From the NCBI GenBank assembly GCA_021234155.1, contig JAJEKV010000102.1, positions 124,001 through 188,000 on the forward strand: a stretch of DNA of 64,000 nucleotides, given 5' to 3'. Source of the DNA: Isoetes taiwanensis. Taxonomy: Eukaryota > Streptophyta > Lycopodiopsida > Isoetales > Isoetaceae. The translations under genes were made by a program, and so were the position numbers. Positions 1 through 10,818 of this stretch are shown one piece after another (the first letter of the stretch is position 1; the number at the start of each line of letters is the position of its first letter). The notes under the pieces were generated by a model that was given only the letters and a program-made list of their open reading frames with translations, did not search any database and had not been told where the DNA came from.

Positions 1-137
1 AGATTCGGCAAAAGCAACATCATGCAGCAGCAGTTACTCAGGTTTTGAATCTTCCCTCAGAGTTGTGTTCAATCCATTTCTTGCTTTCGAGATCCAATTC
101 CCATACAATTCTTAATAAATGCTCTAAATATACGCTT

Positions 138-440
138 TGTGGTGCCTAGTGTGGTGAATAACATGGTGTAAAATAAATGCTGTAATATATGCTATGTGGT
201 GCCTAGTGTGGTGAATAACATGGTGTAAAATAAATGCTGTAATATATTCTATGTGGTGCCTAGTGTGGTGAAAAATATGGTGTAAAATAAATGCTGTAAT
301 ATATGCTATGTGGTGCCTAGTGTGGTGAAAAATATGATGTACAGTAAATTATGTAATATATGCTTTGTAGTGCCTAGTGTGGTGAATAACGAGGTGTAAG
401 ATGAATGTCTATAATATATGCTATGTGGTGCCTAGTGTGG
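138..440. repeat. 57-bp minisatellite with GTGGTG cores, about six units
   Basis: The core GTGGTGCCTAGTGTGGTG recurs at about 139, 196, 253, 310, 367 and 424, a 57-bp period. It is repeated in the second segment copy at about 1797-2100. It lies just upstream of the splice acceptor of the exon at 495, so it is probably intronic or subterminal. Its GTGGTG core is the reverse complement of the CACCAC clusters found 3' of the transposase C-terminus. Confidence 0.9.
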
Positions 441-494
441 TGGAAAATGTAGTGTGCAATAAATATGCTGATCACCTTGTTATCTTCCTTGCAG

Positions 495-709
495 TTGCAA
501 TTGTTCAGGAAATTCAAGACGGAACATCCTAGTGTTATGATCAAACAGATGATGTTTGAAAAGCTGAAACCATGGTTTGTTATAAAATTAAAGGACTTCA
601 ATAGTTGCTGCTGTATATACCATGTTAGAATGCAGATGCTAATAGATGGCTTCAATAGTATGAGAACTAAGCACCCAAAAAGCTGCAGCTGCACTTGTCA
701 ACTTTGCAG
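495..709 (+). CDS. DDE-type transposase, internal exon (zinc-binding C/H segment)
   Basis: This exon follows a good acceptor (TTCCTTGCAG) and ends at a donor (GCAG/GTCAG). It encodes about 71 residues including a lysine-rich stretch with FEKLKPWFV and the Cys/His cluster CCCIYHVRMQ, then CSCTCQLC. This order (a 'RPxxV'-like segment followed by a CxCxxH motif) is typical of the middle of a transposase family common in cnidarians, fish and non-seed plants, whose later part carries the SDG and HGKG motifs found downstream at 1085-1600. I infer the role from that family resemblance; I cannot assign a named superfamily. The homologous exon in the second tandem copy (about 2150-2365) is broken at nearly every CAG/CTG. 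Confidence 0.7.
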
Positions 710-811
710 GTCAGACATATATGGTGAATCAGGGCGTCCCCGAAATACAAAATAAGTAGCACAAAGAAGTGGCGGGGAATTTTATATGAGAAAACTACTA
801 GCTTCCAACCT

Positions 812-1600
812 TACCATAAGAGGGAATGCATTCTGGGTGAGTGTAAAGAGTGTGGGATTAAGAAGTTCCCTATCTGCCCACATGAACAATCTAGTGATAG
901 TGGCATGGTGAAGTGGGAATACCTAGACTATGAAAAACTCAGATTCGGAGATGGCAAAGAAGAAGTCTAAGCTAGTTCACCAACACAATGAAACCGCAAG
1001 TCTTTCTTTGGTGAACAAAATGTTGAGAAGCTTCCAAAATTTCCTTTACACAACCGGTGTATAAGTGGCGGGCGGGGCGGTTACAAAGAACTCCTTGATA
1101 ACTTGCACGGAGATGCTTACCTATCCGTGGTTGACTTAAAGAGAATTATACTTTTAAGGAGCAGAATGAAGTTCAGTCCATACCTTTGGGTCAACAACCA
1201 GATAACTATATTTGTTCAAATAACCTATCAGGTTGATCCACAGACAGACACCATTGAGAAGGAAACACATTACTATGTGTCGGATGATAGGGAACATGAC
1301 ACACTTTTTGTTCAACATTGATTTATGAAACATTTTGAGTACCTAAAGCAGAAAGGCAATGTCCCCAAACAGCACTATGTATTTTCAGATGGTGCTGCAT
1401 CACAATTCAAAGCAGCCAGATCATTTTATTTTGTTGGAAGGTACAGTTGTGATACAGAGGTCAACATGACGTGGAACTTCTTTGGATCAAACCATGGAAA
1501 AGGTGAACATGATGGGAAGGCAGCAGAATTGAAAAGATGGATACGAGGTCATTTCGGGGCCGGGAAGTTCTGGATACGCTCAAAAATGTATACATATATT
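812..1600 (+). pseudogene. DDE-type transposase, catalytic core exons (frameshifted)
   Basis: From 812 the frame encodes a zinc-ribbon-like segment (CILGECKECGIKKFPICPHEQ). A frameshift follows near 945 at a CAG site, and then the frame rich in KKKSKLVHQHNET. From 1085 the core reads LHGDAYLSVVD and, across two more frameshifts near 1135 and 1200, SDDREHDTLFVQH, HYVFSDGAASQFK and WNFFGSNHGKGEHDG. Conserved acidic positions (VVD, SDG, the acidic residues after HGKG) fit an RNase H-like DDE transposase; the spacing and wording match a Cys/His-rich transposase family seen in cnidarians, fish and lower plants. The N-terminus is absent from this locus (a relative's N-terminus sits at 36.07 kb). 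Frameshifts coincide with CAG/CTG sites and may be sequencing errors rather than decay. Confidence 0.7.
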
Positions 1601-1656
1601 TAGGATTTACACCTACATCATCTCCAGATCCGGCAAGAGGAAGCATCGTCCGACAA

Positions 1657-3235
1657 AGATTCGGCAAAAGCAACATCATCATTTTTTTGGAGTTACTCGG
1701 GTTTTGAATCTTCCCTCGAGTTGTGTTCAATCCATTTCTTGCTTTCGAGATCCAATTCCCATACAATTCTTAATAAATGCTCTAAATATACGCTTTGTGG
1801 TGCCTAGTGTGGTGAATAACATGGTGTAAAATAAATGCTGTAATATATGCTATGTGGTGCCTAGTGTGGTGAATAACATGGTGTTTCCATGCCTATTTGT
1901 AATATATTCTATGTGGTGCCTAGTGTGGTGAAAAATATGGTGTAAAATAAATCTTTGTAATATATGCTATGTGGTGCCTAGTGTGGTGAAAAAATATGAT
2001 GTACTTTTAAATTATGTAATATATGCTTTGTAGTGCCTAGTGTGGTGAATAACGAGGTGTAAGATGAATGTCTATAATATATGCTATGTGGTGCCTAGTG
2101 TGGTGGAAAATGTAGTGTGCAATAAATATCTCCTGATCACCTTGTTATCTTCCTTGCGATTGCAATTGTTCAGGAATTTTCGGAACATCCTAGTGTTATG
2201 ATCAAACAGATGATGTTTTTCTTTTGAAACCATGGTTTGTTATAAAATTAAAGGACTTCAATAGTTCTTTGCTGTATATACCATGTTAGAATGCAGATGC
2301 TAATAGATGGCTTCAATAGTATGAGAACTAAGCACCCTCCTTTCTGCGGTGCACTTGTCAACTTTCCTGGTCGGACATATATGGTGAATCTTTTTGGCTT
2401 TTTGAATACAAAATAAGTAGCACAAGAAGTCCTGTGAAGGGGAATTTTATATGAAAACTACTAGCTTCCAACCTTACCATAAGAGGGAATGCATTCCGGG
2501 TGAGTGTAAAAGAGTGTGGGATTAAGAAGTTCCCTATCTGCCCACATGAACAATCTAGTGATAGTGGCATGGTGAAGTGGGAATACCTAGACTATGAAAA
2601 AAGCGTATTGAGATGGCGGCAAGAAGTCTAAGCTAGTTCACCAACACAATGAAAGCGCAAGTCTTTTTTTTGGTGAACAAAATGTTGGAGAAGCTTCCAA
2701 AATTTCCTTTACACAACTTCCAGGGTATAAGTGGCAACCGGGCCGGTACAAAGAACTCCTTGATAACTTGCACGGAGATGCTTTACCTATCCTCGTGGTT
2801 GACTCCATGAGAGAATTATACTTTTAAGGAAGCGAGAATGAAGTTGGTCCATGCCTTTTTGGGTCAACAACCCGGATAACTATATTTGTTCAAATAACCT
2901 ATCGAGGTTGATCCCAGACGAGACACCATTGAGAAGGAAACACATTACTATGTGTGGGATGATAGGGAACATGACACACTTTTGTTCAACATTGATTTAT
3001 GAAACATTTTGAGTACCTAAAGCGAGAAAGGCAATGTCCCCAAAGCAGCACTATGTATTTTCGGATAGTCTTTGCATCACAATTCCTTTTTCGAGATCAT
3101 TTTATTTTGTTGCCTTTTACGGTTTCTCTTTTCTGAGAGGTCAACATGACATGGAACTTCTTTGGATCAAACCATGGAAAAGGTGAACATGATGGGAAGG
3201 CGCCGAGAATTGAAAAGATGGATCTGAGGTCATCT
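1657..3235 (+). pseudogene. Second, badly degraded copy of the transposase segment
   Basis: Nucleotide alignment by eye follows the first copy throughout. The minisatellite is at 1795-2100, the Cys/His exon at about 2150-2365, the zinc-ribbon exon at about 2470-2600, and the core at about 2740-3230, where SNHGKGEHDG-type sequence is still visible near 3170. No exon stays open for its full length. Differences from copy 1 cluster at CAG and CTG, replaced for example by TTT, CTTT, CGAG or CGG. Confidence is high that it is a copy; whether the damage is real is uncertain. Confidence 0.8.
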
Positions 3236-5150
3236 CATTTTTTCCTTAAACATCCTCCTCACATTAAACTAGACTAGTAATGGTGCCCGAGCGTTCTTTC
3301 TATTTCCATAAAGTTCGTCAAAAACTGTAAATGCTTTGGGATCCTCGGTGAGCAAAAAAGTTTTGAATCTTCCCTTTCCCTTTCCCTTTTGCTCTATCCG
3401 CATTTCATTTTTTCTTATTTTCTCTACTTTTTTTTTTTTTTTTTCCTTTTTGGTGTAAAAATCTTTTCTCAAATGTTTCCTTGTTTTCCCATCCTTTCCC
3501 TCCCCTTCCATGTTAAAATAAACCTTTTTTCCCTTCCTTTTGCTCCTTTCTCCACCTTTTCCCTTCTCTTTTTTTTCTTTGCCCTTTTCCCTTCCCCTTT
3601 CATTTTTTTATGCCTTCTCTTTTCCCCACCCTTTTTCCATGTCTTCCCCTTTCTCAACCTTTTTACTCTTTAGTGTGCCCTTTTCCATGCCTATTTTCCC
3701 TTCTCTTTTCCTTTTTTCCCACTCTTTTCTTCCTTTTTTTGTGTGCCCTTTTCCTTCATGGTTTTTCTAAAATTCCCATTTTCCATGCACTTTTTACCTT
3801 CCCTTTTTCCATCTCCTCACCCTTTCCCTCTTTCCCTTTTCCATGTTCCCTTTTTTCTCTTCCAACTTCTTGGTCGGACATATATATGGTGAATCTTGAG
3901 TCTGAATACAAATTTCCATTTTCCTCATTTTTTTTTTTTTGCCTCTCTCTCTTTCCCCTTTTTTTCCATTCTTTTTTTCTTTTCTATTTCCCTTTTCCCA
4001 TGCCCTTTTTACCCCACCCTTTTCTTCTTTCTATTTTGGGATTAAGCTTCCTTTTCCTCCTTTTCCCACCCTTTTCCCTCTTAGGAGTTTTTTTTTTCCC
4101 ATCTTTTCAACCCTTCCTTTTTCTTTTTCTCTTTTCCTTTCCTCATGTCCTTTTTTTCCCTTTCCCTCCCCTCCATCTCCTCCCCTTTCCCTCCCTCCAT
4201 CCTCCTCTGCTTTCCTTTTCCCCTTTTTTTTTTCCCGTTTCCTTTTCTTGATGATTTTTTTATTTTCCATTTTCCTCCTTTCCCGATCCTTTTCCCCTTG
4301 CACTTTTTCCTTTTCCTTTTCCTTTCCTTTTCATTTTCCCTTTTTCCATGCCTTTTGCACATTTGTTTCATTCTCTTATTTCTTTTACCCATTTTCCTCT
4401 TTTCCCCACCCTTTCTCTCTTGCCCTTTTTCTTTTCCCTTTTTTTTTTTTTTCCCTTTCTTCACCATTTTCCTCTTCCCTTTTCTCTCATGCCCTTCCCC
4501 TTCCCTTTTCCGTTTCCCTCTTTCTTTTTCCTTGTGACCTTTACCTAGGTTCCCTTTCCATTTTTAGTTTCCTTTTTCTTTTCCTCACTTTCCCTTTTTC
4601 TATGCCCCTTTTCCTCTTTTTCCCCTCTCCCCATCCTTTTCTTGTTCCTCCTTGTCCCTTCCCTTTTCCTCATTTTTCCAACCTTTCCTCTTCCCCTTTT
4701 CTTGATCGTTTTTTCCCTTCCTTTTTCCCTCTTTTTTTTTTTTTTTTTCCCCTTTTCCTATGCCATTTGTCCCTTCCTTTTCCTCTTTCCTCCCTGCGCT
4801 TCTCTTTTCCCCTTTTCCCATGCTCCTTCCTTTTCCCATGCTTTTTCTCCTCCCTTTTCCATGTTTTTTTCTCCTTTTTCAACCTTTTCCTCTTTTTTTT
4901 TTTTTTCATGCCCTTTCCATTTTACCTTTTCCACTTTATCTCTTCCTCCTTCCCTCGTGCCCTTTTCCCAGATTCCCTTTCCCTTTTTCATTTTCCATGC
5001 CTTTTTCTCTTCTCTTATCCCCACCCTTTTCCCTTTTCCTTTTACCCTTTTCCCTTTCCTCATGCCTTTTTGCCCTTCACATTCTCTCTTTCCACTTCCC
5101 TTTTCATTTTCCCCTTTTTTATTTACCCTTTCCCCTTAAGAGATCGAAGC
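3236..5150. repeat. Pyrimidine-rich (CCCTTTTCC)-type tract with gene islands
   Basis: About 1.9 kb of almost pure C/T on the plus strand, with recurrent CCCTTTTCCATGCC-like words and no fixed period. Long ORFs on either strand here are composition artefacts (Phe/Ser/Pro on plus, Lys/Glu/Gly on minus) and are not genes. Islands of the transposase segment persist in the right order: the unit-start phrase TTTTGAATCTTCCCT near 3360, a GGTCGGACATATA/GAATACAAA island at 3870-3915, and GGGATTAAG near 4037. The tract may therefore replace or overwrite a third copy of the 1,656-bp segment. Confidence 0.8.
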
Positions 5151-5284
5151 ATGACCAATCACAGTGTTGCTAAGTCGTGCAATAAATCTAGGCCTTCGGA
5201 TGCATCCAGATGATCTCGGCCATTCAAATTAGGGCTCGATGCACTACACACTTACGGTATAACATTATAATATATAAGATAATG

Positions 5285-6067
5285 CCCATGATGTGGTGAA
5301 AAGTGCAGAGAAACAATTTCAATGTGGTACATCTGAGTGGACTGAAAATGGAAGAAAAGTTCGGAGATACTTCTGGGAAATAAAACCTGAGGATATCAGC
5401 GGGGGAAAAAGGCTTGGGGTGCGAGAGACAATTCGAAACCGAGGCAAATTCATTAGGTCCATGGATTGAAGACGGAAATCCAACCACGACTACATACCAG
5501 AAAGCTATCATGTTTTTGCAGCAATTGTTTGGATGGAAAATGGGACATGTGTGAGAACAAATTGTATGTAGATGAATGGAACCTTGTAGTCGTTGAACCA
5601 TCCTCCAATGTTCATGCGGATGTGGAAGAGACCCGCAAGTCTACCGGGCCACTATACTCAACCTTGGCAAATGTACTTGTAGAAGCACTTAGAGAAGGAG
5701 CGACTTTGCGATTCTTTTGCACCTAAAGGGAATAGGGAGGATTACGTATTTTGGATGTTGCTATGCACCAAGCCAAAATTTGAAGTTGAAAATGACTTCA
5801 AGCGAGCGGAAACTTGTTTATGAGAGGTGAAACCGTTGTGGAGGGCATTTACTATAGAAAGAAGCCTCGGTCAAAGGTGATGTATGAGTTGTTGACAAGC
5901 GAGCCAAAGTCACTTGTATTCTCTAACTCAAATTTGTGCTATTCGGGTTCCCATGCAGCGGATCAAGAAAGGTGCTCGAAGCTGTTTCTGAGGCTAGACA
6001 CGGCGGATGAGGAAAAGATTCTAGAAAACTTGCAGAGGTTTTTATCGATGAAGATAGCATGTCGATG
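5285..6067 (+). pseudogene. DDE-type transposase, C-terminal exons (joins copy A)
   Basis: After about 130 bp of unremarkable sequence, the frame from 5285 encodes KSAEKQFQCGTSEWTENGRK and RYFWEIKPEDIS. A frameshift follows, then CFCSNCLDGKWDMCENKLYV, a C-x-C-x2-C...C zinc cluster characteristic of the C-terminal part of this transposase family. At 5647 the sequence enters the tandem 7-kb unit and continues in frame as the terminal domain (ALREG, FEVENDF, GETVVEGIYYRKKP, acidic tail). Frameshifts at about 5420, 5705 and 5815 coincide with CAG/CTG sites of the cleaner copies B and C. This is the only copy in which the terminal exon is attached to the rest of a transposase. Confidence 0.65.
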
Positions 6068-6272
6068 AAGAATAGTTGAACACATTCTTACGAGGGTTAG
6101 GAAATGATTTGAAATTTTGAATATATGTTGTTGTGTCTTGCCTTGTTTGGGAATAATATAAAAACTCAATTCCATGCTCAATTGTATTTTGATGTCCCTT
6201 GTTTCAATGTACTATGTTTGCTTTTGATGTAATATGTAATTGTATTTTGATGTCCACGATGTAACATCGCCC

Positions 6273-6335
6273 GAGTTCACCACATGTTTCACCACATGTG
6301 TCACCACATGTTTCACCCGCGTGTTTCACTTTACG
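6273..6335. repeat. TTCACCACATGT cluster 1, copy A
   Basis: Four or five 12-bp units of TTCACCACATGT type directly after the transposase 3' region. Equivalent clusters are at 13608-13665 (B) and 20690-20745 (C). The motif is the inverse of the GTGGTG cores upstream of the transposase, an arrangement expected for subterminal transposase-binding repeats; the binding role is inference. Confidence 0.75.
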
Positions 6336-6471
6336 TCTCTTCCACGAGACGGATAGATCCTTCCTCGAACGACTTTTCCAATTGAAATGCTTTCCTTTTC
6401 CTTAAATTCTCTCGGTCCCATCAATTCCTCTCATCATCCTTTGGCTGGCGGCCGTGCGAAAATCATTATGG

Positions 6472-7559
6472 GATGGCGAAAATTAATGACCTCGGGCAAC
6501 CCAAAAGGCCGAGATGCCATTCTTCTTGCTCCCGGCCGAGTTTCTGATTTATTACGGTTCGGGGGCAGCTTACGGTTCTGGTGGCGGGTCCTTGGGAAGC
6601 GGTTCTGAGTTCACGGTTGGGTGGGAAGCGGTTTACGGTTCACGACTTCGGCGGCTACGCCGGCGGAACATGGCCAACTTCACCTCTTGGATGCCGCCAA
6701 AAGCGATGGAGTCTTGGGAATGGAACAATGTGACGAGAGAAGAAGAGCCCATACCCGGGCGTGCTATCGATTTTCAGCCATGCGAGAATGGATGGACATC
6801 CTCGAACAGAAATTTCTCTATTCACTTGGGATGAGAACATGACCCCGAAATGCTGAAAACTCTCACGGGGAGGATGAGTTGTACATCGGACCTCCCGGAC
6901 CTCTCAACTTACTCTGCTTGCCAGCGGGAAATTTTTATACACCGGCATCTTTGGCCCGTTGCTCATACTATTGACCGGGATCGCAAAGGTTGAGACCTTT
7001 TCGCTTAATGGCTACCAAGCCTTTCGCTAGAAACGGGCATGCGAGAATGGATGGACATCCTCGAACAGCGAAATTTCTCTATTCACCGGATGAGAACATG
7101 ACCCGAAATCGAAAACTCTCACGGGGAGGATGAGTTGTACGCCGGACCTCCCGGACCTCTCAACTTACTGCTGCACGCCAGCGAAATTTTTTATACACCC
7201 GCATCTTTGGCCCGTTGCTCATACTATTGCCGGGGATGCGCAAAGGTTGAGACCTTTTACGCTTAATGGCTACCAAGCCTTTACGCTAGGCGAGGGTTAC
7301 GCTTTTGTTATGATAGGTTGTTCTGAGAGGACCAATTCCTTCCTTGAGGGGATATGTTCTATCATCACAAGGGCTTGCGGGGATGCACATGGAGAAAGCT
7401 GCTATTACGTTTTGGTAACTACGCACCATTATGGTTTTTGCTTTCCCTCCGAATGGGATTTTTATAGGGTGGCAAAGCTGACCCGTGGCCTTGATCGGTG
7501 ATCATAGAAGATGCGAGGAGGGCTGGACCCGGATCTCTTTTTGATAGACCCACATGAAT
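6472..7559 (+). pseudogene. Copy A of the 279-aa ORF, broken and internally duplicated
   Basis: Clear nucleotide copy of the intact ORF at 13799-14638, but broken by many small changes at CAG/CTG positions. A segment of about 259 bp (6780-7038) is repeated immediately at 7039-7297, covering the part that encodes AEWMDIL through LLNGYQAF. The two halves of this duplication differ from each other at the same trinucleotides. The ending DLFLIDPHE is recognisable near 7535-7559. No function is known. Confidence 0.8.
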
Positions 7560-7799
7560 GAAAGCAAGTGTATATAAAAAGTTTTGTTTCTTATGTAATC
7601 TGAAATGATTAATACAAATCCTCGCTTGTAATCTGAAATGTAACCTTATGTAATCATTTTATATGTTTAATATAAATCTTCCTTTGTTTAATTGGCGAGG
7701 GTGAAAGTGACACGAGAAAAATTACATTAAGGATGAGCGGAATGGGACAGAGAAACACATGATGAAACCCACCATCAAATGTCACATCAAATGCAAGGT

Positions 7800-8620
7800 C
7801 AATCATTCAAAAGCTGGCTGTGCAGGAAAGATTGGAGGGAAACCCTAAATCTAGTTTTGCATGCAGACATTGGCTTATCCCAATCCAGCTATGGCGGAAG
7901 AAAACAGAAGGAGAACACGAGCACAAACAATTTCGCCCGGTTCAAATGCGATGCACGGTAGGACCTATCTTTGGAGCAAATAAACCGAGAGCAGTAGGAT
8001 ATTAGAGGGCGGAGGACCCATGAATTCGAGGTATTCTAGGCTTAAAACATAGGTTAATTCCTGATGGGCTTAAAGAATTAGAAGCGAAGGCAGTGATAGG
8101 CGGTTGCCTTTCTTTATAGTAAAATGTGATTTCTATATTACTAATGATGTTGTTTTACACCGAATCACGGTCGGGAGACTTAGCGAGCTGAATGCGGCCA
8201 GCGACAGGGATCACGGGGGTGGCGTATGATTTCGAGGATGAGTTAGCGACTCTCTCCATGCTTGAGGAAGAGGATATGTTCATCCAACTAAAGCGGGGAA
8301 ATGGTCCATGCTTTGACCATTAAAAAAGTGCTCAACGGGCGGATGCATGGAGACACAACAACTTTGAGACAATACTTTATGAATCGTATCATAAGTGGGG
8401 GCAAAAGCGAGAAGCTCATGTTTTAGTGTTGCTGGATTTCACCAACTATTTATTGAGAAAAACTTGATCTCATCTTGAACATACTTGGAAGAAGAAGAGT
8501 TCTGAGATCTCACAATCACGGGGATCGATTGTGGCCCGAGAAGCGTATGTCATCATTAACCTCTTCAAAAGCAGCTATTATTATATCTCTAATGCATTTT
8601 GATAAGACTAGAAGCTTCGG
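7800..8620 (+). pseudogene. Copy A of the second plus-strand gene, degraded
   Basis: Homologous to 14855-15701 in copy B. Recognisable pieces include the MAEENRR-coding start near 7890, the phrase encoding GLKHRLIPDGLKELEAKA near 8035-8095, and the second exon from about 8165. Several frames are interrupted at CAG/CTG sites, so copy A cannot encode the full product as given. No known domain was recognised. Confidence 0.65.
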
Positions 8621-8737
8621 GGTTATAGTTTTCCCCGATTTTTCTCGCATACTTCATTTCATAAGAAGTATGAACTATTCTCAGGGTATGGTAGATTTCC
8701 ATATGTATTTTTCTCCCTTTGAAATATTAAACCAACG

Positions 8738-8812
8738 TTTGCATCACCCACAGCTTCACCCACAGTTTTCACCACATTTTTTCACCACGGCTTTCACCAC
8801 AGATTTCACCAT
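8738..8812. repeat. TTCACCACA cluster 2, copy A
   Basis: Five or six units of TTCACCACAG/TTTTCACCACA type, 12-13 bp apart, in the same orientation as cluster 1. Equivalent clusters are at 15813-15882 (B) and 22896-22968 (C). It lies between the second plus-strand gene and the small minus-strand ORF. Confidence 0.7.
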
Positions 8813-9420
8813 AATCGGCCGGGGGGGCATTGACCATTTTGACCCGGTCGAGGAAAATGGAATGGCTCTCAGATTCTCGATAGTATCTTGACTGATTTTG
8901 GTGGCAAAACAATATATGGATCCCAAATTAGGTCCCTGAATTGATATGAGGCCAAAATTCATTAAGCTCATTTTTTATGCAAAGATTCTTGCAAGGCCAC
9001 TAACTTTTGCTTGAGGGGAATTACGTGTTTTTCTTTTCAGGTTTCTTTTTGAACTCTATTTCTTTTGAACCCGAGCCACCCATCTCATATTTTCCTATTT
9101 TTGCTGGTTACCATATTTTGTTAGTGTGCAAATCATAGATTCTGCACCTTCAAATTCCTTGTTTGCATTTTATAATTAATGACAAAAAGTTGACTAAGCG
9201 AGCAGCCTTAACTAACTTGAAAAAACGATGGAAACTCAGAGAACGGTTAAAGCAAAAAAAATAGTCACAAATTTGTAGAAGAGGAGTTACTGTCATTAAT
9301 GAAAAAGCTTTACAAAAATGGAGTCACAAGGACTATTGCAAAACAAGTTACGTATTTAATTAAAAGCTTTACAAAGAATAGTCACAAGGACACGCCAAAA
9401 AATTGAAACAGAGATTACAA
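8813..9420. other. Non-coding spacer of the tandem unit
   Basis: AT-rich sequence without a convincing reading frame. It includes two near-identical phrases (AGTCACAAGGACTATTGCAAAAC-like, about 9325 and 9375) associated with AAAAGCTTTACAAA, a short direct repeat. The same spacer occurs at 15883-16480 and 22969-23590. It probably holds the 3' flanks of the two converging genes. Confidence 0.5.
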
Positions 9421-9439
9421 AAACAAGGCTTGATCTTGA

Positions 9440-9762
9440 GGGCCATCTTCAGCTCTATATGAAGGTCGTCCTCCATGGCATACATCTTCATTTCGAGGAG
9501 TCGCTCCCGTCGAGGTAACCTGCATGCACTCCTTTCGATCACCCGCAACAAAGCGGCACTGATGATCCATGATGAGCTTCTCCACCTGCGGTGGAGTGAA
9601 CCTTCGCCCTGGATCAGAAACGGGTGGTCTCGGGAGGAAGATCACGGATTCTCAGGAGGAAGACTGGGATCCTCGGGAGGAAGACCGCGGGCTTGGGCGG
9701 CGGAGGAGCGAGCACCATGGCCGGGATAGTATTCCCGCTGATGTAGTCTTGAACTTGGTCAT
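9440..9762 (-). pseudogene. Small minus-strand ORF, copy A (frameshifted)
   Basis: Copy of the ORF at 16504-16830. The start MTKFKTTS is at 9762 and the ending MEDDLHIELKMA lies near 9440-9480, but the middle, which in copies B and C contains a proline run and serine-glycine repeats, is frameshifted at several CAG/CTG-type positions. No function assigned. Confidence 0.5.
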
Positions 9763-9983
9763 GGCGGAAGTGAAGGAGATGGACGGAATGGGGAAGGAGT
9801 GAAGGAGATGGCGGAATAAACGATGGGGGCGGAATGGGCCGGAATGAAGCTGCAGGCAGAAATTTTGGGAATAAAAGGGATGCAAAATCGTAGGCATGCA
9901 TACGATTTTGGAAATGAGGCAGAAGAGGAAAGGGACGTTTTCATGCATACGATTGCACACCTCGGGAGCCGAGCCACCCACCA

Positions 9984-10645
9984 CATGTCACCACATGATT
10001 CACCATATGTACCATTTGCATCACCACAACCACAGTATTCACCACATGATTCACCACATGCCACCTAGGCTCCAACATGCCAAGGTGGCTCAAACATGCC
10101 ACATAGGCTCCAACATGCCACCTAGGCTCCAACATGCCACCTACGCTCCAACATGCCACGTGGGCTCCAAGATGCCACGAAGCATGCCACCTAGGCTCCA
10201 ACATGCCCACGGGCTCTGCCGCACCCGCGTGAGCTCCAACATGCCAAGTTGGCTCCAGCGTGCCACCTAGGCTCAAGCATGCCAAGGTGGCTCAAATATG
10301 CCACCTAGGCTCCAACATGCCACCAAGGCTTCAACATGCCCGTGAGGCTCCAACATGCCAACTAGGCTCCAACATGCCATGACCTAGCATGCCACCTAGG
10401 CTCCAACATGCCACCTAGGCTCAAGCGTACCACGTGAGCTCCAACATGCCAAGTTGGCTCCAACGTGCCACCTAGGCTCAAGCATGCCAAGGTGGCTCAA
10501 ATATGCCACCTAGGCTCCAACATGCCAAGGTGGCTCAAACATGCCACGTAGGCTCCAACATGCCACCTATGATTCACCACATGATTCACCACATGCACCA
10601 TTTGCATCACCACATCTATCACGACATGTATCACCACATTGTCAT
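9984..10645. repeat. 19-bp minisatellite flanked by CACCACATG clusters, copy A
   Basis: Clusters of TTCACCACATG at 9984-10060 and 10568-10640 bracket about 500 bp of a 19-bp repeat, typically AACATGCCACCTAGGCTCC alternating with AACATGCCAAGGTGGCTCA. Equivalent arrays are at 17045-17720 (B) and 24125-24346 (C, truncated). Because 19 is not divisible by three, three units form an open 57-nt frame, so long 'HATWAPTCHLGSN'-type ORFs on both strands are artefacts. Confidence 0.9.
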
Positions 10646-10818
10646 GAATCTTTGAATACATCAATTTCTTCTGGAGATTTGAACTCCACCAGAGTGTTGC
10701 TCTGGTCAGCCAGAAAAGTCTATTGTATACAATAGTATACAACAATGTACATTAGAGTGTCAATGAAAGAATAGGTTACAAGAATAACCTCTTTGGTTAC
10801 AATAATACAAACATGTGA

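Larger units (their letters stand above)
1..3235. repeat. Tandem duplication of a 1,656-bp transposase gene segment
   Basis: Positions 1-1656 and 1657 to about 3235 are two copies of the same segment in direct orientation; the opening of the window recurs at 1657 with an offset of 1,656 bp. Each copy carries the 57-bp minisatellite and the same transposase exons. Copy 2 is far more damaged: at many CAG/CTG sites of copy 1 it reads T-rich filler. At about 1875-1890 it carries a 14-base replacement that resembles the neighbouring pyrimidine tract. The copies diverge after about 1560 and 3232. Confidence 0.9.

Noticed and set aside
3389-5213. Long ORFs on both strands of the pyrimidine tract (up to 424 codons)
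   Set aside because: They consist only of Phe, Ser, Pro, Leu or of Lys, Glu, Gly, the direct result of C/T-rich DNA. No start context, splice sites or conserved order.
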